NCBI GenBank assembly: GCA_026709065.1 | Contig: JAPOTS010000040.1 | Location: forward strand, 1-64,000 | DNA length: 64,000 nucleotides | From: Bacteroidota bacterium | Lineage (GTDB): Bacteria; Bacteroidota; Rhodothermia; Rhodothermales; Bin80 | Direction: 5' to 3' | Part shown: positions 1 to 9,272 of the stretch, one piece after another | How the letters are laid out: each line of letters opens with the position of its first letter | How positions within the stretch are numbered: the first letter of the stretch is position 1 | Program-made: the position numbers and the translations under genes | The notes under the pieces: model-generated | The model's database searches: none | What the model saw: the letters and a program-made list of their open reading frames with translations, nothing else | Told to the model about the DNA's origin: nothing

Positions 1-504
1 GCCCTGCCAGTCACAGTGAAAACTCAAAAGTTTAACCTAATTTTGAAACAACCCCTGAATAACTAACGGTTATAGATGATAGGAATTTAGATTTTCCTCT
101 ATGTTTACCGAATCCGATGCATGAAAGATTTGGCCAAGAAATGTCTTTGCAAACTCGCGTTATGTGAGTGCGCATCTTTAGCGAGACATCTTTTGTGTAT
201 CCATTCCACGACCCGTAGGAGTTCCTAACGGAAACGCTCCTCTATTCCCCGTAGGAACAGTTTGGGTCAGATTTATTAGAAGCCTTCTGAACAGGTGTTG
301 TGTCAAGTATAAGTTGATATTTGGGCAAGCAATAGGATAGATTCGCAGTCTATCCCAATGTGCCTTTAGATCTGTTCTACAATAAATGTTATCTTTTGAG
401 TGCTAACGTCTATAATTCCCCCAATTTACATAGCCGAATTATTGTGCAGACCAACAAGATCATCTTTTGGCACAACCTATCGTGAGCTGTTTTCAAACTA
501 AGAC
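1..504. other. Intergenic, no gene seen
   Basis: No open reading frame with recognisable protein character and no tRNA-like cloverleaf was seen on either strand. Two similar short stretches near 210-260 (both containing CCGTAGGA) are the only repeated text noticed. The stretch presumably carries the promoter of the decarboxylase gene at 505. Confidence 0.4.
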
Positions 505-1644
505 ATGACAACAACCGTTGCGTGGTGGGAAAGTAAATGTACCCAACTTCTCAAAGTTGGGAATCAATCCTCCCCCTGCTTTGTGTATGACATCCCCTGC
601 TTACAGGAAACAATCCAGCGGATAAAAACCCTTCAAAGTGCCGATCGCGCGTTTTATGCGATGAAAGCTTGTTACAATCCTGAGGTATTGAAAGCGATCT
701 ATAACTCTGGATTAGGATTTGAATGCGTCTCACCTGGCGAACTCTATGAGATACACCGACTATTTCCGGAGATTGAAGCTGACCAAATTCTGTTTACACC
801 AAACTTCGTTCCAAAAGAAGAATATATTTTAGGATATGAGCTGGCGTCCCATGTGACAGTAGGAAATGTCAGAGTCCTTGAGCTGTGGTCGGATGTTTTT
901 AAACAGCGTGATGTGATTCTGAGAATTGATCCAGGTCATGGCCGCGGGCATCACAAACATGTACGAACCGCTGGCTCGGCATCTAAATTTGGAATTGCGC
1001 CTGAGAGTTTACCCTTAGTTCAAGAAATCTGTGACTTATATGACATCCGAATCACTGGGCTTCATGCGCATGTGGGAAGTGGAATTCTGACCCCTGATAC
1101 ATGGAGTTCTACGGCTTATGCTCTAGCATCAATCGCTGAAATGTTTCCCTATACCACGCATCTCAATGTGGGAGGTGGATTTGGGGTTCCAGAGAAACCC
1201 GGATCAAGCCCTCTTGATCTTCATGTTCTGGAAGAAAGCCTTCAACAGTTTCGCAAAATTCACCCGCAATTTGAATTATGGATTGAGCCAGGTCGATACT
1301 TAGTCGCAGAGAGCGGTGTACTATTGACGCGCGTGACGCAGATCAAGTACAAAGGGGATAGATGCTATATCGGCGTTGAGACCGGTATGAATTCATTGAT
1401 CAGACCCGCACTCTATGGGTCAAATCATCGGATTTTCAATCTAAGCAGCCTTCATTCACCATTAAATATTACAGCAGATATCGTAGGCCCAATCTGTGAG
1501 ACGGGGGATATTATAGGACACGCCTGCCAATTACCTGAAACCAGTGAAGGGGACTTCTTGCTGATTGCAACAGCGGGGGCCTATGGTCGGGTCATGTCGT
1601 CCAATTATAACATGCGTGAGCCTGCCTGTGAGGTGGTGCTTTAA
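505..1644 (+). CDS. lysA: Diaminopimelate decarboxylase-like PLP enzyme (LysA family)
   Basis: A fold-type III PLP decarboxylase, expected to convert meso-diaminopimelate to lysine in the cytoplasm. At 379 residues it is slightly shorter than typical LysA. The PLP lysine is in FYAMKACYN (about K54). HVGSG (about 190) and the glycine loop NVGGGFG bind the cofactor phosphate. CETGD and the C-terminal GAYG...NYNMR are the usual decarboxylase end motifs. The wording around LFTPNF and LRIDPGHGRGHHKHVRT resembles the decarboxylase half of the fused aspartokinase-decarboxylase LysAC more than stand-alone LysA, but no kinase domain is present here. It is convergent with the potassium channel gene and overlaps its end by 4 bases. 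Substrate preference (diaminopimelate versus another amino acid) is not certain. Confidence 0.85.
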   Translation: MTTTVAWWESKCTQLLKVGNQSSPCFVYDIPCLQETIQRIKTLQSADRAFYAMKACYNPEVLKAIYNSGLGFECVSPGELYEIHRLFPEIEADQILFTPNFVPKEEYILGYELASHVTVGNVRVLELWSDVFKQRDVILRIDPGHGRGHHKHVRTAGSASKFGIAPESLPLVQEICDLYDIRITGLHAHVGSGILTPDTWSSTAYALASIAEMFPYTTHLNVGGGFGVPEKPGSSPLDLHVLEESLQQFRKIHPQFELWIEPGRYLVAESGVLLTRVTQIKYKGDRCYIGVETGMNSLIRPALYGSNHRIFNLSSLHSPLNITADIVGPICETGDIIGHACQLPETSEGDFLLIATAGAYGRVMSSNYNMREPACEVVL

Positions 1645-2465
1645 TGTTGGTGGAACTTATGGCCACAATGCTTACAAAATGCAGCTCCCTTCTCTAATCG
1701 CGTTTCTCGGCATCGAATACACGGCTTGCTCCGTTTAATGCTTCGGTCAGTAGAGACGCTGATCGACATCACGATAATGGCATAACCAATCACCATGACC
1801 ATGGCTGCGACAAATTTTCCTAAAGAGGTTTGCGGAGAAATATCTCCATACCCCACCGTGGTTAAAGTCACAACTGCCCAGTACATACTTAGAGGTATAC
1901 TAGTGAATCCATTCTCGGGACCTTCAATGAGATAGATCATTGATCCAAGAGTTGTAACCAGAAGAGAAAGCGCAAGAACGAAGACCCATATTCGTTGCCA
2001 ACTTTCTTGAAGCAAGTACAAAAGATGCGTTCCAGCCCTACTATATTGGACGAGTTTGAGCACACGAAATACCCGAAGTAAACGTAAAATTCGAATGACG
2101 ATCAAAGCCTGTGCTCCAGGCAATAACAAACTCAGATACGTTGGAATGACCGCCAATAAATCTACCACTCCAAAAAAACTACGTGCATACCGGGCATGGT
2201 CATGCGAACAGTAGAGTCGCAAGATATATTCAATTGTAAAGATGACAGTGAATATCCATTCAAGGGTAATGAGTAAATAGAGGTTCTCTGATCTGATCTG
2301 ATCAATACTTTCAAGCATCACCGCAACGACGCTTGACACAATGAGAATGAATAGCACAATATCACTTCCTCGCCCCAGAGGTGTTGTTGACTCAAAGAGA
2401 ATCTTGTTGAGAAACTCACGCCGAGGGCTCCAAAAATTGTATTTTTCTATGTGGTTATTGTCCAC
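1641..2465 (-). CDS. Voltage-gated-type potassium channel with C-terminal zinc ribbon
   Basis: A six-transmembrane ion channel subunit. It has an S1-S4 block with an arginine-spaced S4 segment (IRILRLLRVFRVLKLV), then S5, a pore helix with the potassium selectivity filter TTVGYGD, and S6. After the membrane part is a short soluble tail with CIRC and CKHC, i.e. a four-cysteine zinc ribbon rather than the usual RCK or cyclic-nucleotide domain. The frame is open upstream to 2534 inside the Nudix gene. The GTG at 2465 is preferred because it overlaps the upstream stop by only 11 bases and lies just before the first membrane region; ATG codons at 2513 and 2534 are alternatives. It is last in a four-gene leftward operon. 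Confidence 0.85.
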   Translation of the reverse strand: MDNNHIEKYNFWSPRREFLNKILFESTTPLGRGSDIVLFILIVSSVVAVMLESIDQIRSENLYLLITLEWIFTVIFTIEYILRLYCSHDHARYARSFFGVVDLLAVIPTYLSLLLPGAQALIVIRILRLLRVFRVLKLVQYSRAGTHLLYLLQESWQRIWVFVLALSLLVTTLGSMIYLIEGPENGFTSIPLSMYWAVVTLTTVGYGDISPQTSLGKFVAAMVMVIGYAIIVMSISVSTDRSIKRSKPCIRCRETRLEKGAAFCKHCGHKFHQH

Positions 2466-3003
2466 TTTTCTGATATAATTCGTAGTAGTACAATGCTGCA
2501 ATAATAATCCCATGGCGCAGGGTTCCTCGTGCAATCAAATCTGGGATCTGCTCTGGATCTAGAGTTAGAATATCTATATCTTCTGCAGAGTCCAATTCTC
2601 GTTGACCAGTTGGAATAGCATCTGGTGCAAGGAAAAAATGACAGCGATTTGATAGGATGGCTGGATTGGGAGCAATCGTTCCCAACTTTACCACTGGCTT
2701 GGATATATACCCCGTTTCTTCGCGGAGCTCTCGTGCTGCAGCGTGTTCGGGTAATTCTCCCTCATCAACGACTCCGCCCGGCAACTCAAGTTCTATAGAA
2801 TCAGTGCCAGGGCGCCACTGTTGAATAAAGACAATATGACCATCAGGTGTCACTGGAACAACCGTACTCCAATCAAGGGTATCAAGTATAAAGAATTCGT
2901 GATTATTCCCAGTTCGGGGAGAGGTGCAGGTGTCTTGGCGGACTGTGAATATTTTGTAATTACCTCGATTTTGAGTTTTTTCTCGTGTCCAACGTTTTCC
3001 CAT
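2455..3003 (-). CDS. Nudix hydrolase, ADP-ribose pyrophosphatase-like
   Basis: A cytoplasmic Nudix hydrolase of about 182 residues. The Nudix box is complete: GGVVDEGE, then AAARELREETGY, fitting G-x5-E-x7-REUxEExGU, so the Mg-binding glutamates are present. The preceding QQWRPGTDSIELELPGG is typical of ADP-ribose or nucleoside-diphosphate-sugar pyrophosphatases. The ATG at 3003 sits two bases after the upstream roxA-like stop; a TTG at 3009 would overlap that stop. It ends inside the start region of the channel gene. The exact nucleotide substrate cannot be read from sequence. Confidence 0.88.
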   Translation of the reverse strand: MGKRWTREKTQNRGNYKIFTVRQDTCTSPRTGNNHEFFILDTLDWSTVVPVTPDGHIVFIQQWRPGTDSIELELPGGVVDEGELPEHAAARELREETGYISKPVVKLGTIAPNPAILSNRCHFFLAPDAIPTGQRELDSAEDIDILTLDPEQIPDLIARGTLRHGIIIAALYYYELYQKSGQ

Positions 3004-3005
3004 GA

Positions 3006-4184
3006 TCAATGATTGGGATCCGATCCAATGAGTGCGCCTAATTGAAAGAGGTTCATGATGAGGTTCATGGCATCTTCATTTTCAAGATAGGGGCTAAGAG
3101 ATTTATAATTGAGTTCATCACGCCCAGTTAATAGCTGAGCAAGGGGTTTAAGATCTTTTCCAATGATGATTTCTTCTCCCATCGCATAGATAGCAACTCC
3201 ATCATCTAATTCATGATATACAATTACAGAAGGAGATTGGCGAAGTAGGATGACATCTTTGATCAGTTCAGCATGGATTAGATCAGCAGATGGGGAGTGC
3301 CAGAATAGACTGGAATCAAGGTCTCTCTGTGGGTGTGTGATTCCTGTACATAGAACTTGAGCGAGATAACAGCGGTCTTCTACGATGAGACGCATTTCGT
3401 TTTGAAACCAATCAAGTACAGTCTTACTGACTTTTCCAGGGTCATCAATCTGGGATGTATCAATATCGGGATACAACTCAGGCTTCCATTGCAGTCTTTC
3501 GGCCATTTTATGAAAACTGTGACCGATAGTTGCCTCATCGGGGATCTTAAAACCAATACTTGCGGTGATACATTGATTTTTTGCAAATCCCCAATGTGGA
3601 ATTTTAGGTGGAAGATAGAGTATATCTCCAGACTTAACGATCAATTCCTGATCAGGGTCAAAGGACTCAAGGACCTGAATATTCAAATCTTGAATAAATG
3701 ACCGTTTCTCGGTAATCGGTTGGGATTCAATTTGCCATACTTTTTCTCCGCTGAGCTGAACGAGAAATACATCATAGCTATCCACATGAGGGCCAGCACT
3801 TCCGTCCATGACTGAAAAGCTTAACTGAACGTCGTCCAACCGCCAGTTGGGGATAAAGCGGAAATGCTCAAGCAATTCGTGCATTGAGTCAATCTCCCAC
3901 TCTGTATTCTGAACAAGTAGAATCCAATTTGTATCCTCAAGTCTTTCAATGAGATCGTTTTTGTTAAACGGGCCAGGAGTTTGGATCCATGGTTCTTCTT
4001 CATCTAACTCCTGAATGAATCGCGAAACAAAATCAAAGCGGGTCGCTAAGTTAAAGATTTCATTCCGACACACAGGGAAATCGGATGTCTTGAATACATT
4101 TTGAAGAAAGAGTGGACGTTTCTGCCAATAATCTTGCATAAACGTTTTCAAGGATACGTCAGCAGAAAAAGGGAATTGGGTCAT
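3006..4184 (-). CDS. roxA: JmjC/cupin-type ribosomal oxygenase (RoxA/YcfD-like)
   Basis: A 2-oxoglutarate/Fe(II) oxygenase of 392 residues, a little longer than E. coli YcfD. Family members hydroxylate arginine 81 of ribosomal protein uL16. The N-terminal YWQKRPLFLQ, the central NWRLDDVQLSFSVMDGSAGPHVDSYDVFLVQ (positions about 3750-3860) and PPKIPHWG match the family. PHVDSYD supplies His and Asp of the iron triad and PHWG the distal His. The C-terminal third matches the dimerisation/winged-helix part. The start ATG overlaps the stop of the upstream 55-aa gene (ATGA), showing translational coupling. The uL16 substrate is inferred from family. Confidence 0.85.
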   Translation of the reverse strand: MTQFPFSADVSLKTFMQDYWQKRPLFLQNVFKTSDFPVCRNEIFNLATRFDFVSRFIQELDEEEPWIQTPGPFNKNDLIERLEDTNWILLVQNTEWEIDSMHELLEHFRFIPNWRLDDVQLSFSVMDGSAGPHVDSYDVFLVQLSGEKVWQIESQPITEKRSFIQDLNIQVLESFDPDQELIVKSGDILYLPPKIPHWGFAKNQCITASIGFKIPDEATIGHSFHKMAERLQWKPELYPDIDTSQIDDPGKVSKTVLDWFQNEMRLIVEDRCYLAQVLCTGITHPQRDLDSSLFWHSPSADLIHAELIKDVILLRQSPSVIVYHELDDGVAIYAMGEEIIIGKDLKPLAQLLTGRDELNYKSLSPYLENEDAMNLIMNLFQLGALIGSDPNH

Positions 4185-4348
4185 AAAATCAGCTTGATCA
4201 GTTCAAACAGAGGCCAGATTAAAAGCAATGCCATGACCCAAGCCATGAGCAAGCGACTTTTGGCTTGCCGGGGAAATTCATACCCACAATAGGGGCATAC
4301 GTCAATATTGCGCTCAACTTCCAATGCACATGACGGACATTCTTCCAT
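4181..4348 (-). CDS. Small zinc-ribbon membrane protein (55 aa)
   Basis: A short gene of 55 codons. The first 25 residues hold two CxxC pairs (CPSC and CPYCGYEF), the pattern of a zinc ribbon. The last 25 residues form one hydrophobic helix (LLMAWVMALLLIWPLF). The stop codon TGA overlaps the ATG of the roxA-like gene (bases ATGA at 4184-4181), so it reads as the first cistron of the operon. Function is unknown. Similar zinc-ribbon-plus-one-helix proteins are common and uncharacterised. The last gene of the operon, a channel, also carries a zinc ribbon. Confidence 0.7.
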   Translation of the reverse strand: MEECPSCALEVERNIDVCPYCGYEFPRQAKSRLLMAWVMALLLIWPLFELIKLIL

Positions 4349-4448
4349 TGGTGTAGGTTAATTCTTGAATTTAGGCGTATAAGTCCAAACTTGTAAGAAA
4401 CAAACTTACGTTCAACGTTTACACTATCAGTTAACAGTTTAGTTTATT

Positions 4449-5042
4449 GTGACTATTGATACTCCCATAGCGCTACCCGTTGTAGATGTTTCGCCATCGG
4501 TTGAAATATCAATTGCAACCCCCCAACACTTTCAATTTGCGCATGAAATTTGTCATCTCATTAAGACCGCCGCTGCACAGCGAGGGACTGGGATAGCAGA
4601 GCGCCATCCAGAATATATTCGTCAAAAAATGAGAGAGGGGAAAGCCGTGATTGCTCTTGGACCCAATGATGAAGTGGCAGGATTCTGCTACATTGAGACT
4701 TGGGATCACGGAAAATATGCCGTGAATTCTGGTTTAATCATCTCCCCAAATTTTCGTAGACAGGGCTTAGCCCGCCGCATCAAGCGCCGTGCGTTTGAAC
4801 TCTCCAAGCAACTTTACCCCAAAGCTAAGTTGTTTGGGATTACCACGAGCCTTGCAGTGATGAAGATTAATTCAGACCTTGGATATAAACCTGTAACATT
4901 CAGTGAATTGACCGATGATGAAGAATTCTGGCAAGGATGTCAGAGTTGTCCGAATTATGATGTTTTGCAACGAATGAATCGGCAGATGTGTCTCTGTACT
5001 GGGATGCTCTATGATCCCGAAAATCAATCCAACTCAGAATAA
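4449..5042 (+). CDS. GNAT acetyltransferase, N-acetylglutamate synthase-like
   Basis: A single GNAT domain of 197 residues. The acetyl-CoA loop is FRRQGLARRI (about residues 103-112), after a beta strand SGLIISPN. The C-terminal segment with LFGITTSLAVMKINSDLGYK, FWQGCQSCPNYD and CLCTGMLYDP matches a Bacteroidota subfamily that is usually found in arginine gene clusters and is thought to act as N-acetylglutamate synthase. No other arg gene is nearby, so the role is inferred from wording only. The start is a GTG; homology begins about 18 residues in. It is followed by priA after 7 bases and is probably cotranscribed. Confidence 0.7.
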   Translation: MTIDTPIALPVVDVSPSVEISIATPQHFQFAHEICHLIKTAAAQRGTGIAERHPEYIRQKMREGKAVIALGPNDEVAGFCYIETWDHGKYAVNSGLIISPNFRRQGLARRIKRRAFELSKQLYPKAKLFGITTSLAVMKINSDLGYKPVTFSELTDDEEFWQGCQSCPNYDVLQRMNRQMCLCTGMLYDPENQSNSE

Positions 5043-5049
5043 TTAAACC

Positions 5050-7518
5050 ATGTCGTGCGCTATTGGTGTTGCCTTGCCGATCCCTATCGATAAGGTCTAT
5101 GCCTATGAGCTGCCAGAAGAACTTGAGCACTCCGTTGGGGTCGGCTCTCTCGTACTAGTTCCTGTTCGGAACCGTAACTATACAGGTATTGTCACGGAGA
5201 TGAATATTCAAGTTCGTGAGGATATGGAACTCAGATCCGTGAGAGCCGCTGTGAGCGGTGAACCTCTACTGAGTTCTGAACTGCTTAGACTCACCCGTTG
5301 GATCTCGCGGTACTATGTGTGCGCTTGGGGGGAGGCATTAAATGCTGCATTGCCTTCTGGAATACAGTCCAAAGAACGCGTGGTCTATTACCTTGCCTCA
5401 GAATCATCCCACGACTGGAGAAATATCTCTCCCGAGTTACAGTTACATTTAATCAAGCATCGGAGCACAACTCCTGCACGACTGAAACGCTTTGGATTGC
5501 GAATTTCTGATCAGGAAATTGCTAAAGCCGAATCGCAGGGCGCGTTGCAGAGAACGGTTGAATTACAAGATCCTACTGTCGCCACCAAGACAGACAAATT
5601 TTTGTTAATTGCGCCAGCATTTCGGTCATCTGCTGCTCTGATAGATGTGAGTACACAAGTGCAGGGGAATAAGCAAAAAGAATTGATTCAGGAGCTGATT
5701 CGCCGCATCAAATCTGGGGAGGATGATCTTTCAATAACAGACCTGAAAAGATCATGTAATGTCAGTCTTTCAACCATCAGATCGTTAGAGAAGCGAGGAT
5801 TATTTTCAATAGTAGAAAAGGAATCGTTTCGGATTCCAGAATGGATGCGCTCCGAGAAACTTCCATCAAGTACTCCTCCAGAATTTCACCCATTTCAATC
5901 CAAAGCGGTTGATGCACTGTGTGAGGCAGTCAATGTTAAGGCATTCAAAACATTCGCACTTCATGGCGTAACAGGAAGTGGAAAAACCGAGGTGTATTTG
6001 GCTGCACTTGAGACGGCATTTTCTCTTGATCAGACCGCTATTGTACTTGTTCCAGAAATCTCACTCACGCCCCAGACCGTACGACGATTTCAGGAGAGGT
6101 TTGGTAATTCAGTTGCTGTTCTACATTCCCGCATGGCCAAGGGAGAGCGTCATGATGTCTGGCAATTGATTCGCGCTGGGAAGTATCGTGTAGTGATTGG
6201 GCCTCGGTCTGCAGTGCTTGCTCCGTTAAAGAATCTAGGATTAATCATCGTAGATGAAGAGCATGATGGATCCTATAAGCAGAGAGAAAAGGCTCCACGC
6301 TATCATGCCAGAGATGTGGCTGTCATGCGTGCAAAGATGAATCGGTGTGTGTGCGTCTTGGGATCTGCAACGCCGTCTTTGGAAACACTATCCAATGTGC
6401 AACAAAATAAATACACTCTGTTATCTATGCCAGAGCGTGTACCTGTCGAAGGCCGTACAGCTGCGCCCCTTCCAGCTATTCGGATCATTGATCTATGTTA
6501 TGAGCGTGAAGAACATGGACTTGAAGGTCCAATGTCCACTCCACTCCTTGAGGCCATTGAACAGAGGTTAGATCGCAAAGAACAAGTGATTCTGCTTCAG
6601 AACCGCCGTGGCTATGCTCCAATTCTTGAGTGTCAGAACTGTGGACATGTTCCTCAATGTATTGCATGCAGTGTCTCAATGACCTATCACCAGATTGATC
6701 GTAGTCAGCGGTGTCACTATTGTGGCTATCAATCTGCAGTTGTCATTAATTGCCCAAAATGTGGTGCTCCAGCATTTGCTCCAATGGGTAGTGGAACACA
6801 GCGAGTTGCAGAAGAGCTTGGTGAGTTATTCAAATCCGCGAACATTCTTCGTATGGATCATGATAGCACCCGAACCAAGGATGCACATCATGAGATACTG
6901 AGTGTCTTCGGGAGAGGCGATGCTGATATTTTGATTGGAACTCAGATGGTGGCCAAAGGGCTGGACTTTGAACGTGTGACTTTAGTTGGGGTGATCAATT
7001 GCGACCTAGGACTACGGCTGCCTGATTTTCGTAGTGAGGAAGGGACGTTTCAGTTACTGATGCAAGTGGCCGGTAGAGCCGGTCGGGCAAACCTTCCTGG
7101 AGAAGTATTGCTACAAACTAGACGGCCAGCACATCCACTTTTTGCATTCTTGAAGTCACATGACTTTGATGGATATGCACGGCTACTGATGACGCATCGC
7201 CAAAAATTGAACTATCCTCCTTTTGGCCGTATTGTTGGGATTCAAATTCGAGGAGCCCCCAAACCCACCGTTCTGGAGCTCGCCAATCAATGGAAGGCCT
7301 TATTACTAAATCAGTTACCATCTACTGTCAGTGTACTTGGCCCAGAGCAACCATATGTTGAGCGCGTTGAGCATCAATTTCGAAATTATCTGATCCTGAA
7401 AGCTCCGAAGTCATATACATCTCTGCAGGATGATATTCGCACTATTCAAAAAATTTCTCCATCAACGGGACGGGACCTTCATGTATCAATTAATGTTGAT
7501 GGGGTGGAGCAGGAGTGA
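5050..7518 (+). CDS. priA: Primosomal replication restart helicase PriA
   Basis: An 822-residue superfamily 2 helicase that reloads the replisome at stalled forks. The N-terminal fork-binding domain is followed by Walker A GVTGSGKT (306-313), the Walker B variant DEEHDGSYKQREKAPRYHARD, and helicase motifs GSATPSLET and GTQMVAKGLDF. A cysteine-rich zinc region lies between the helicase lobes (CQNCGHVPQC, CHYCGY, CPKCG), all eight cysteines being visible. The C-terminal QVAGRAGR and PPFGR motifs are also present. Length and domain order are those of a complete PriA. The SRP RNA follows 40 bases after the stop. Confidence 0.97.
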   Translation: MSCAIGVALPIPIDKVYAYELPEELEHSVGVGSLVLVPVRNRNYTGIVTEMNIQVREDMELRSVRAAVSGEPLLSSELLRLTRWISRYYVCAWGEALNAALPSGIQSKERVVYYLASESSHDWRNISPELQLHLIKHRSTTPARLKRFGLRISDQEIAKAESQGALQRTVELQDPTVATKTDKFLLIAPAFRSSAALIDVSTQVQGNKQKELIQELIRRIKSGEDDLSITDLKRSCNVSLSTIRSLEKRGLFSIVEKESFRIPEWMRSEKLPSSTPPEFHPFQSKAVDALCEAVNVKAFKTFALHGVTGSGKTEVYLAALETAFSLDQTAIVLVPEISLTPQTVRRFQERFGNSVAVLHSRMAKGERHDVWQLIRAGKYRVVIGPRSAVLAPLKNLGLIIVDEEHDGSYKQREKAPRYHARDVAVMRAKMNRCVCVLGSATPSLETLSNVQQNKYTLLSMPERVPVEGRTAAPLPAIRIIDLCYEREEHGLEGPMSTPLLEAIEQRLDRKEQVILLQNRRGYAPILECQNCGHVPQCIACSVSMTYHQIDRSQRCHYCGYQSAVVINCPKCGAPAFAPMGSGTQRVAEELGELFKSANILRMDHDSTRTKDAHHEILSVFGRGDADILIGTQMVAKGLDFERVTLVGVINCDLGLRLPDFRSEEGTFQLLMQVAGRAGRANLPGEVLLQTRRPAHPLFAFLKSHDFDGYARLLMTHRQKLNYPPFGRIVGIQIRGAPKPTVLELANQWKALLLNQLPSTVSVLGPEQPYVERVEHQFRNYLILKAPKSYTSLQDDIRTIQKISPSTGRDLHVSINVDGVEQE

Positions 7519-7560
7519 GAAAAGAAACCTCTCGTTGGGGAATGCGTAAACTCGCTTGAA

Positions 7561-7657
7561 GGGTGAGTCCCGTACGGTCAGCTCCCTCTGAACCCCGTCA
7601 GGGCCGGAAGGCAGCAGCGGTAGGAGGTCGTAGCGACGCGATGCGGTCAGCTTGCCC
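7561..7657 (+). ncRNA. ffs: Signal recognition particle RNA (4.5S, small bacterial type)
   Basis: The stretch contains the conserved SRP tip GTCAGGGCCGGAAGGCAGCA (7597-7616), i.e. the Ffh-binding loop with GGAA tetraloop. The ends pair: GGGTGAG (7561-7567) with CTTGCCC (7651-7657), allowing G-U pairs. A T-rich tract follows, as expected for termination. The size of about 97 nt fits the small bacterial form without an Alu domain. The ends are estimated from pairing. It lies between priA and yajC, so two components of protein export are adjacent. Confidence 0.9.
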
Positions 7658-7668
7658 TTCTTTTTTTT
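7651..7668 (+). terminator. SRP RNA 3' terminator
   Basis: The closing strand of the SRP RNA stem is directly followed by an eleven-base, T-dominated run (7658-7668), so the RNA's own long hairpin appears to act as an intrinsic terminator. Confidence 0.55.
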
Positions 7669-7696
7669 ACTTTAAATAATACTCCTTATCAAATTT

Positions 7697-8014
7697 ATGG
7701 ATTGGTCACTAATTTATTTGCTTCAGAGCGCTCCTAGTGGGTCACCAGGTGTTGGAGGATTTGTAACATTTTTGCCTCTTGTACTAATCTTTGTGGTGAT
7801 CTATCTTTTCATCATCAGACCCCAACAGAAGCGTGAGAAAAAACGTAAGGCGATGATCGCAGCAGTCAGAAAAGGTGATAAAGTCGTCACAGCTGGTGGA
7901 ATACATGGCAAAGTACATCAAGTTGAAGATGATGCAACAAGTATTTTACTTGATGTGGATGGAGGGCTTAAACTTCGTGTTGAAAAACAGTCAATCGCTT
8001 CGGTAAGGGAGTAG
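7697..8014 (+). CDS. yajC: Preprotein translocase subunit YajC
   Basis: A 105-residue membrane protein that accompanies SecDF in the Sec translocon. It has a short N-terminal periplasmic stretch, one transmembrane helix (FLPLVLIFVVIYLFII), the diagnostic RPQQKREKKRKAM motif just after it, then a compact domain with KGDKVVTAGGIHGKV, as in all YajC proteins. No secD or secF follows; the next gene is ribBA after 10 bases. Confidence 0.95.
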   Translation: MDWSLIYLLQSAPSGSPGVGGFVTFLPLVLIFVVIYLFIIRPQQKREKKRKAMIAAVRKGDKVVTAGGIHGKVHQVEDDATSILLDVDGGLKLRVEKQSIASVRE

Positions 8015-8024
8015 CTTCATTCAA

Positions 8025-9272
8025 ATGGGGACTTCCGTTACAGGTCCATTTGACTCAATTGAGTCGGCTGTAGAGTCGATTCGTTCTGGCAATTTGGTGA
8101 TTGTTGTGGACGATGAAGATCGGGAGAATGAGGGAGATTTTGTAGGGGCCGCATCCACGATTACACCAGATCTCGTCAATTTCATGGCCCGCGAGGGACG
8201 GGGATTGATCTGCGCTCCGATGTCTACTGAGCGCGCGACTGCCTTAGATCTTCACTTGATGGTTGAAGATAATACCAGTCTGTATAACACTCCCTTTACG
8301 GTTTCGGTTGACTTTAGTCATGGCACGTCAACTGGAATCAGTGCAGCAGATCGTGCGGCAACCATTCAGGCACTGGCCGATGAGTCTTCTAAGTCAAGTG
8401 ATTTTGCACGACCAGGGCATGTCTTTCCCCTCATCGCCAGAGATGGGGGTGTTCTTCGTAGAACGGGGCATACAGAGGCGACGGTTGATTTGGTCCGTCT
8501 TGCAGGGTTTCCTTCGGTTGGAGTCCTTGTGGAGATCATGAATGCCGATGGCTCAATGGCTAGAACTCCTGAGTTGTACAGGATCGCTAAGCAACATGGG
8601 ATGAAGATCATCACAATCAGTTCTCTGATCGCATTTCGCATGGCACGGCGCTCTCTGATTAAGCGTGAAGCCTCAGTGAGACTCCCAACACAGTTTGGTA
8701 CATTTACACTCACCGCATATGAGGATTCGTCAAACGGTGATGTCCATCTCGCTTTGACCATGGGGGAGTGGTCAGAGGACGAGCCTGTACTCACAAGGGT
8801 TCATTCTCAGTGTGTCACTGGGGATTTGTTTGCCTCTCTTCGGTGTGATTGTGGGGATCAGTTACACACTGCGATGCGCCGAGTTGCCTTGGAAGGTCAA
8901 GGGGTCGTTTTATATATGAAGCAGGAAGGGCGTGGGATAGGATTAGTCAATAAACTGCGTGCCTATGAGTTGCAGGATAAAGAGGGCCTTGATACCGTCG
9001 AGGCAAATAAGGCATTAGGATTTGATATGGATCATCGCGACTATGGAATCGGGTGCCAAATTCTTCGGGACTTAGGGATTAGAAAACTCAGATTGATGAC
9101 AAATAACCCAACTAAACGCGTCGGGTTAGACGGTTACGGATTAGAAATCATTGAGAGCGTGCCCATTGAAATTCCTCCCAATCAAGAAAATGCTAACTAT
9201 CTGAGAACCAAGCGGGATCGAATGGGGCATGATTTACCCAACCTTGAAGATGCAATAGCACATAAACTGTGA
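8025..9272 (+). CDS. ribBA: Bifunctional riboflavin biosynthesis protein RibBA
   Basis: A 415-residue fusion. The N-terminal half (about 10-205) is 3,4-dihydroxy-2-butanone-4-phosphate synthase, with the acidic metal motif [11 protein letters not shown] and the [16 protein letters not shown] signature. The C-terminal half (about 215-400) is GTP cyclohydrolase II, with zinc ligands in [18 protein letters not shown] and the catalytic stretch [19 protein letters not shown]. Both active sites look intact, so it should feed both branches of riboflavin synthesis. No FMN riboswitch is visible, as the gene follows yajC almost directly and may be cotranscribed with it. Confidence 0.96.
   Translation: MGTSVTGPFDSIESAVESIRSGNLVIVVDDEDRENEGDFVGAASTITPDLVNFMAREGRGLICAPMSTERATALDLHLMVEDNTSLYNTPFTVSVDFSHGTSTGISAADRAATIQALADESSKSSDFARPGHVFPLIARDGGVLRRTGHTEATVDLVRLAGFPSVGVLVEIMNADGSMARTPELYRIAKQHGMKIITISSLIAFRMARRSLIKREASVRLPTQFGTFTLTAYEDSSNGDVHLALTMGEWSEDEPVLTRVHSQCVTGDLFASLRCDCGDQLHTAMRRVALEGQGVVLYMKQEGRGIGLVNKLRAYELQDKEGLDTVEANKALGFDMDHRDYGIGCQILRDLGIRKLRLMTNNPTKRVGLDGYGLEIIESVPIEIPPNQENANYLRTKRDRMGHDLPNLEDAIAHKL

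Noticed and set aside
8015-8024. FMN riboswitch before ribBA
   Set aside because: Only ten bases separate yajC and ribBA and none of the FMN element's conserved text is present.
8366-8794. 142-codon frame antisense to ribBA
   Set aside because: Lies wholly within the well-supported RibBA frame and shows no domain; its Ser/Arg-rich text is typical of an antisense shadow.
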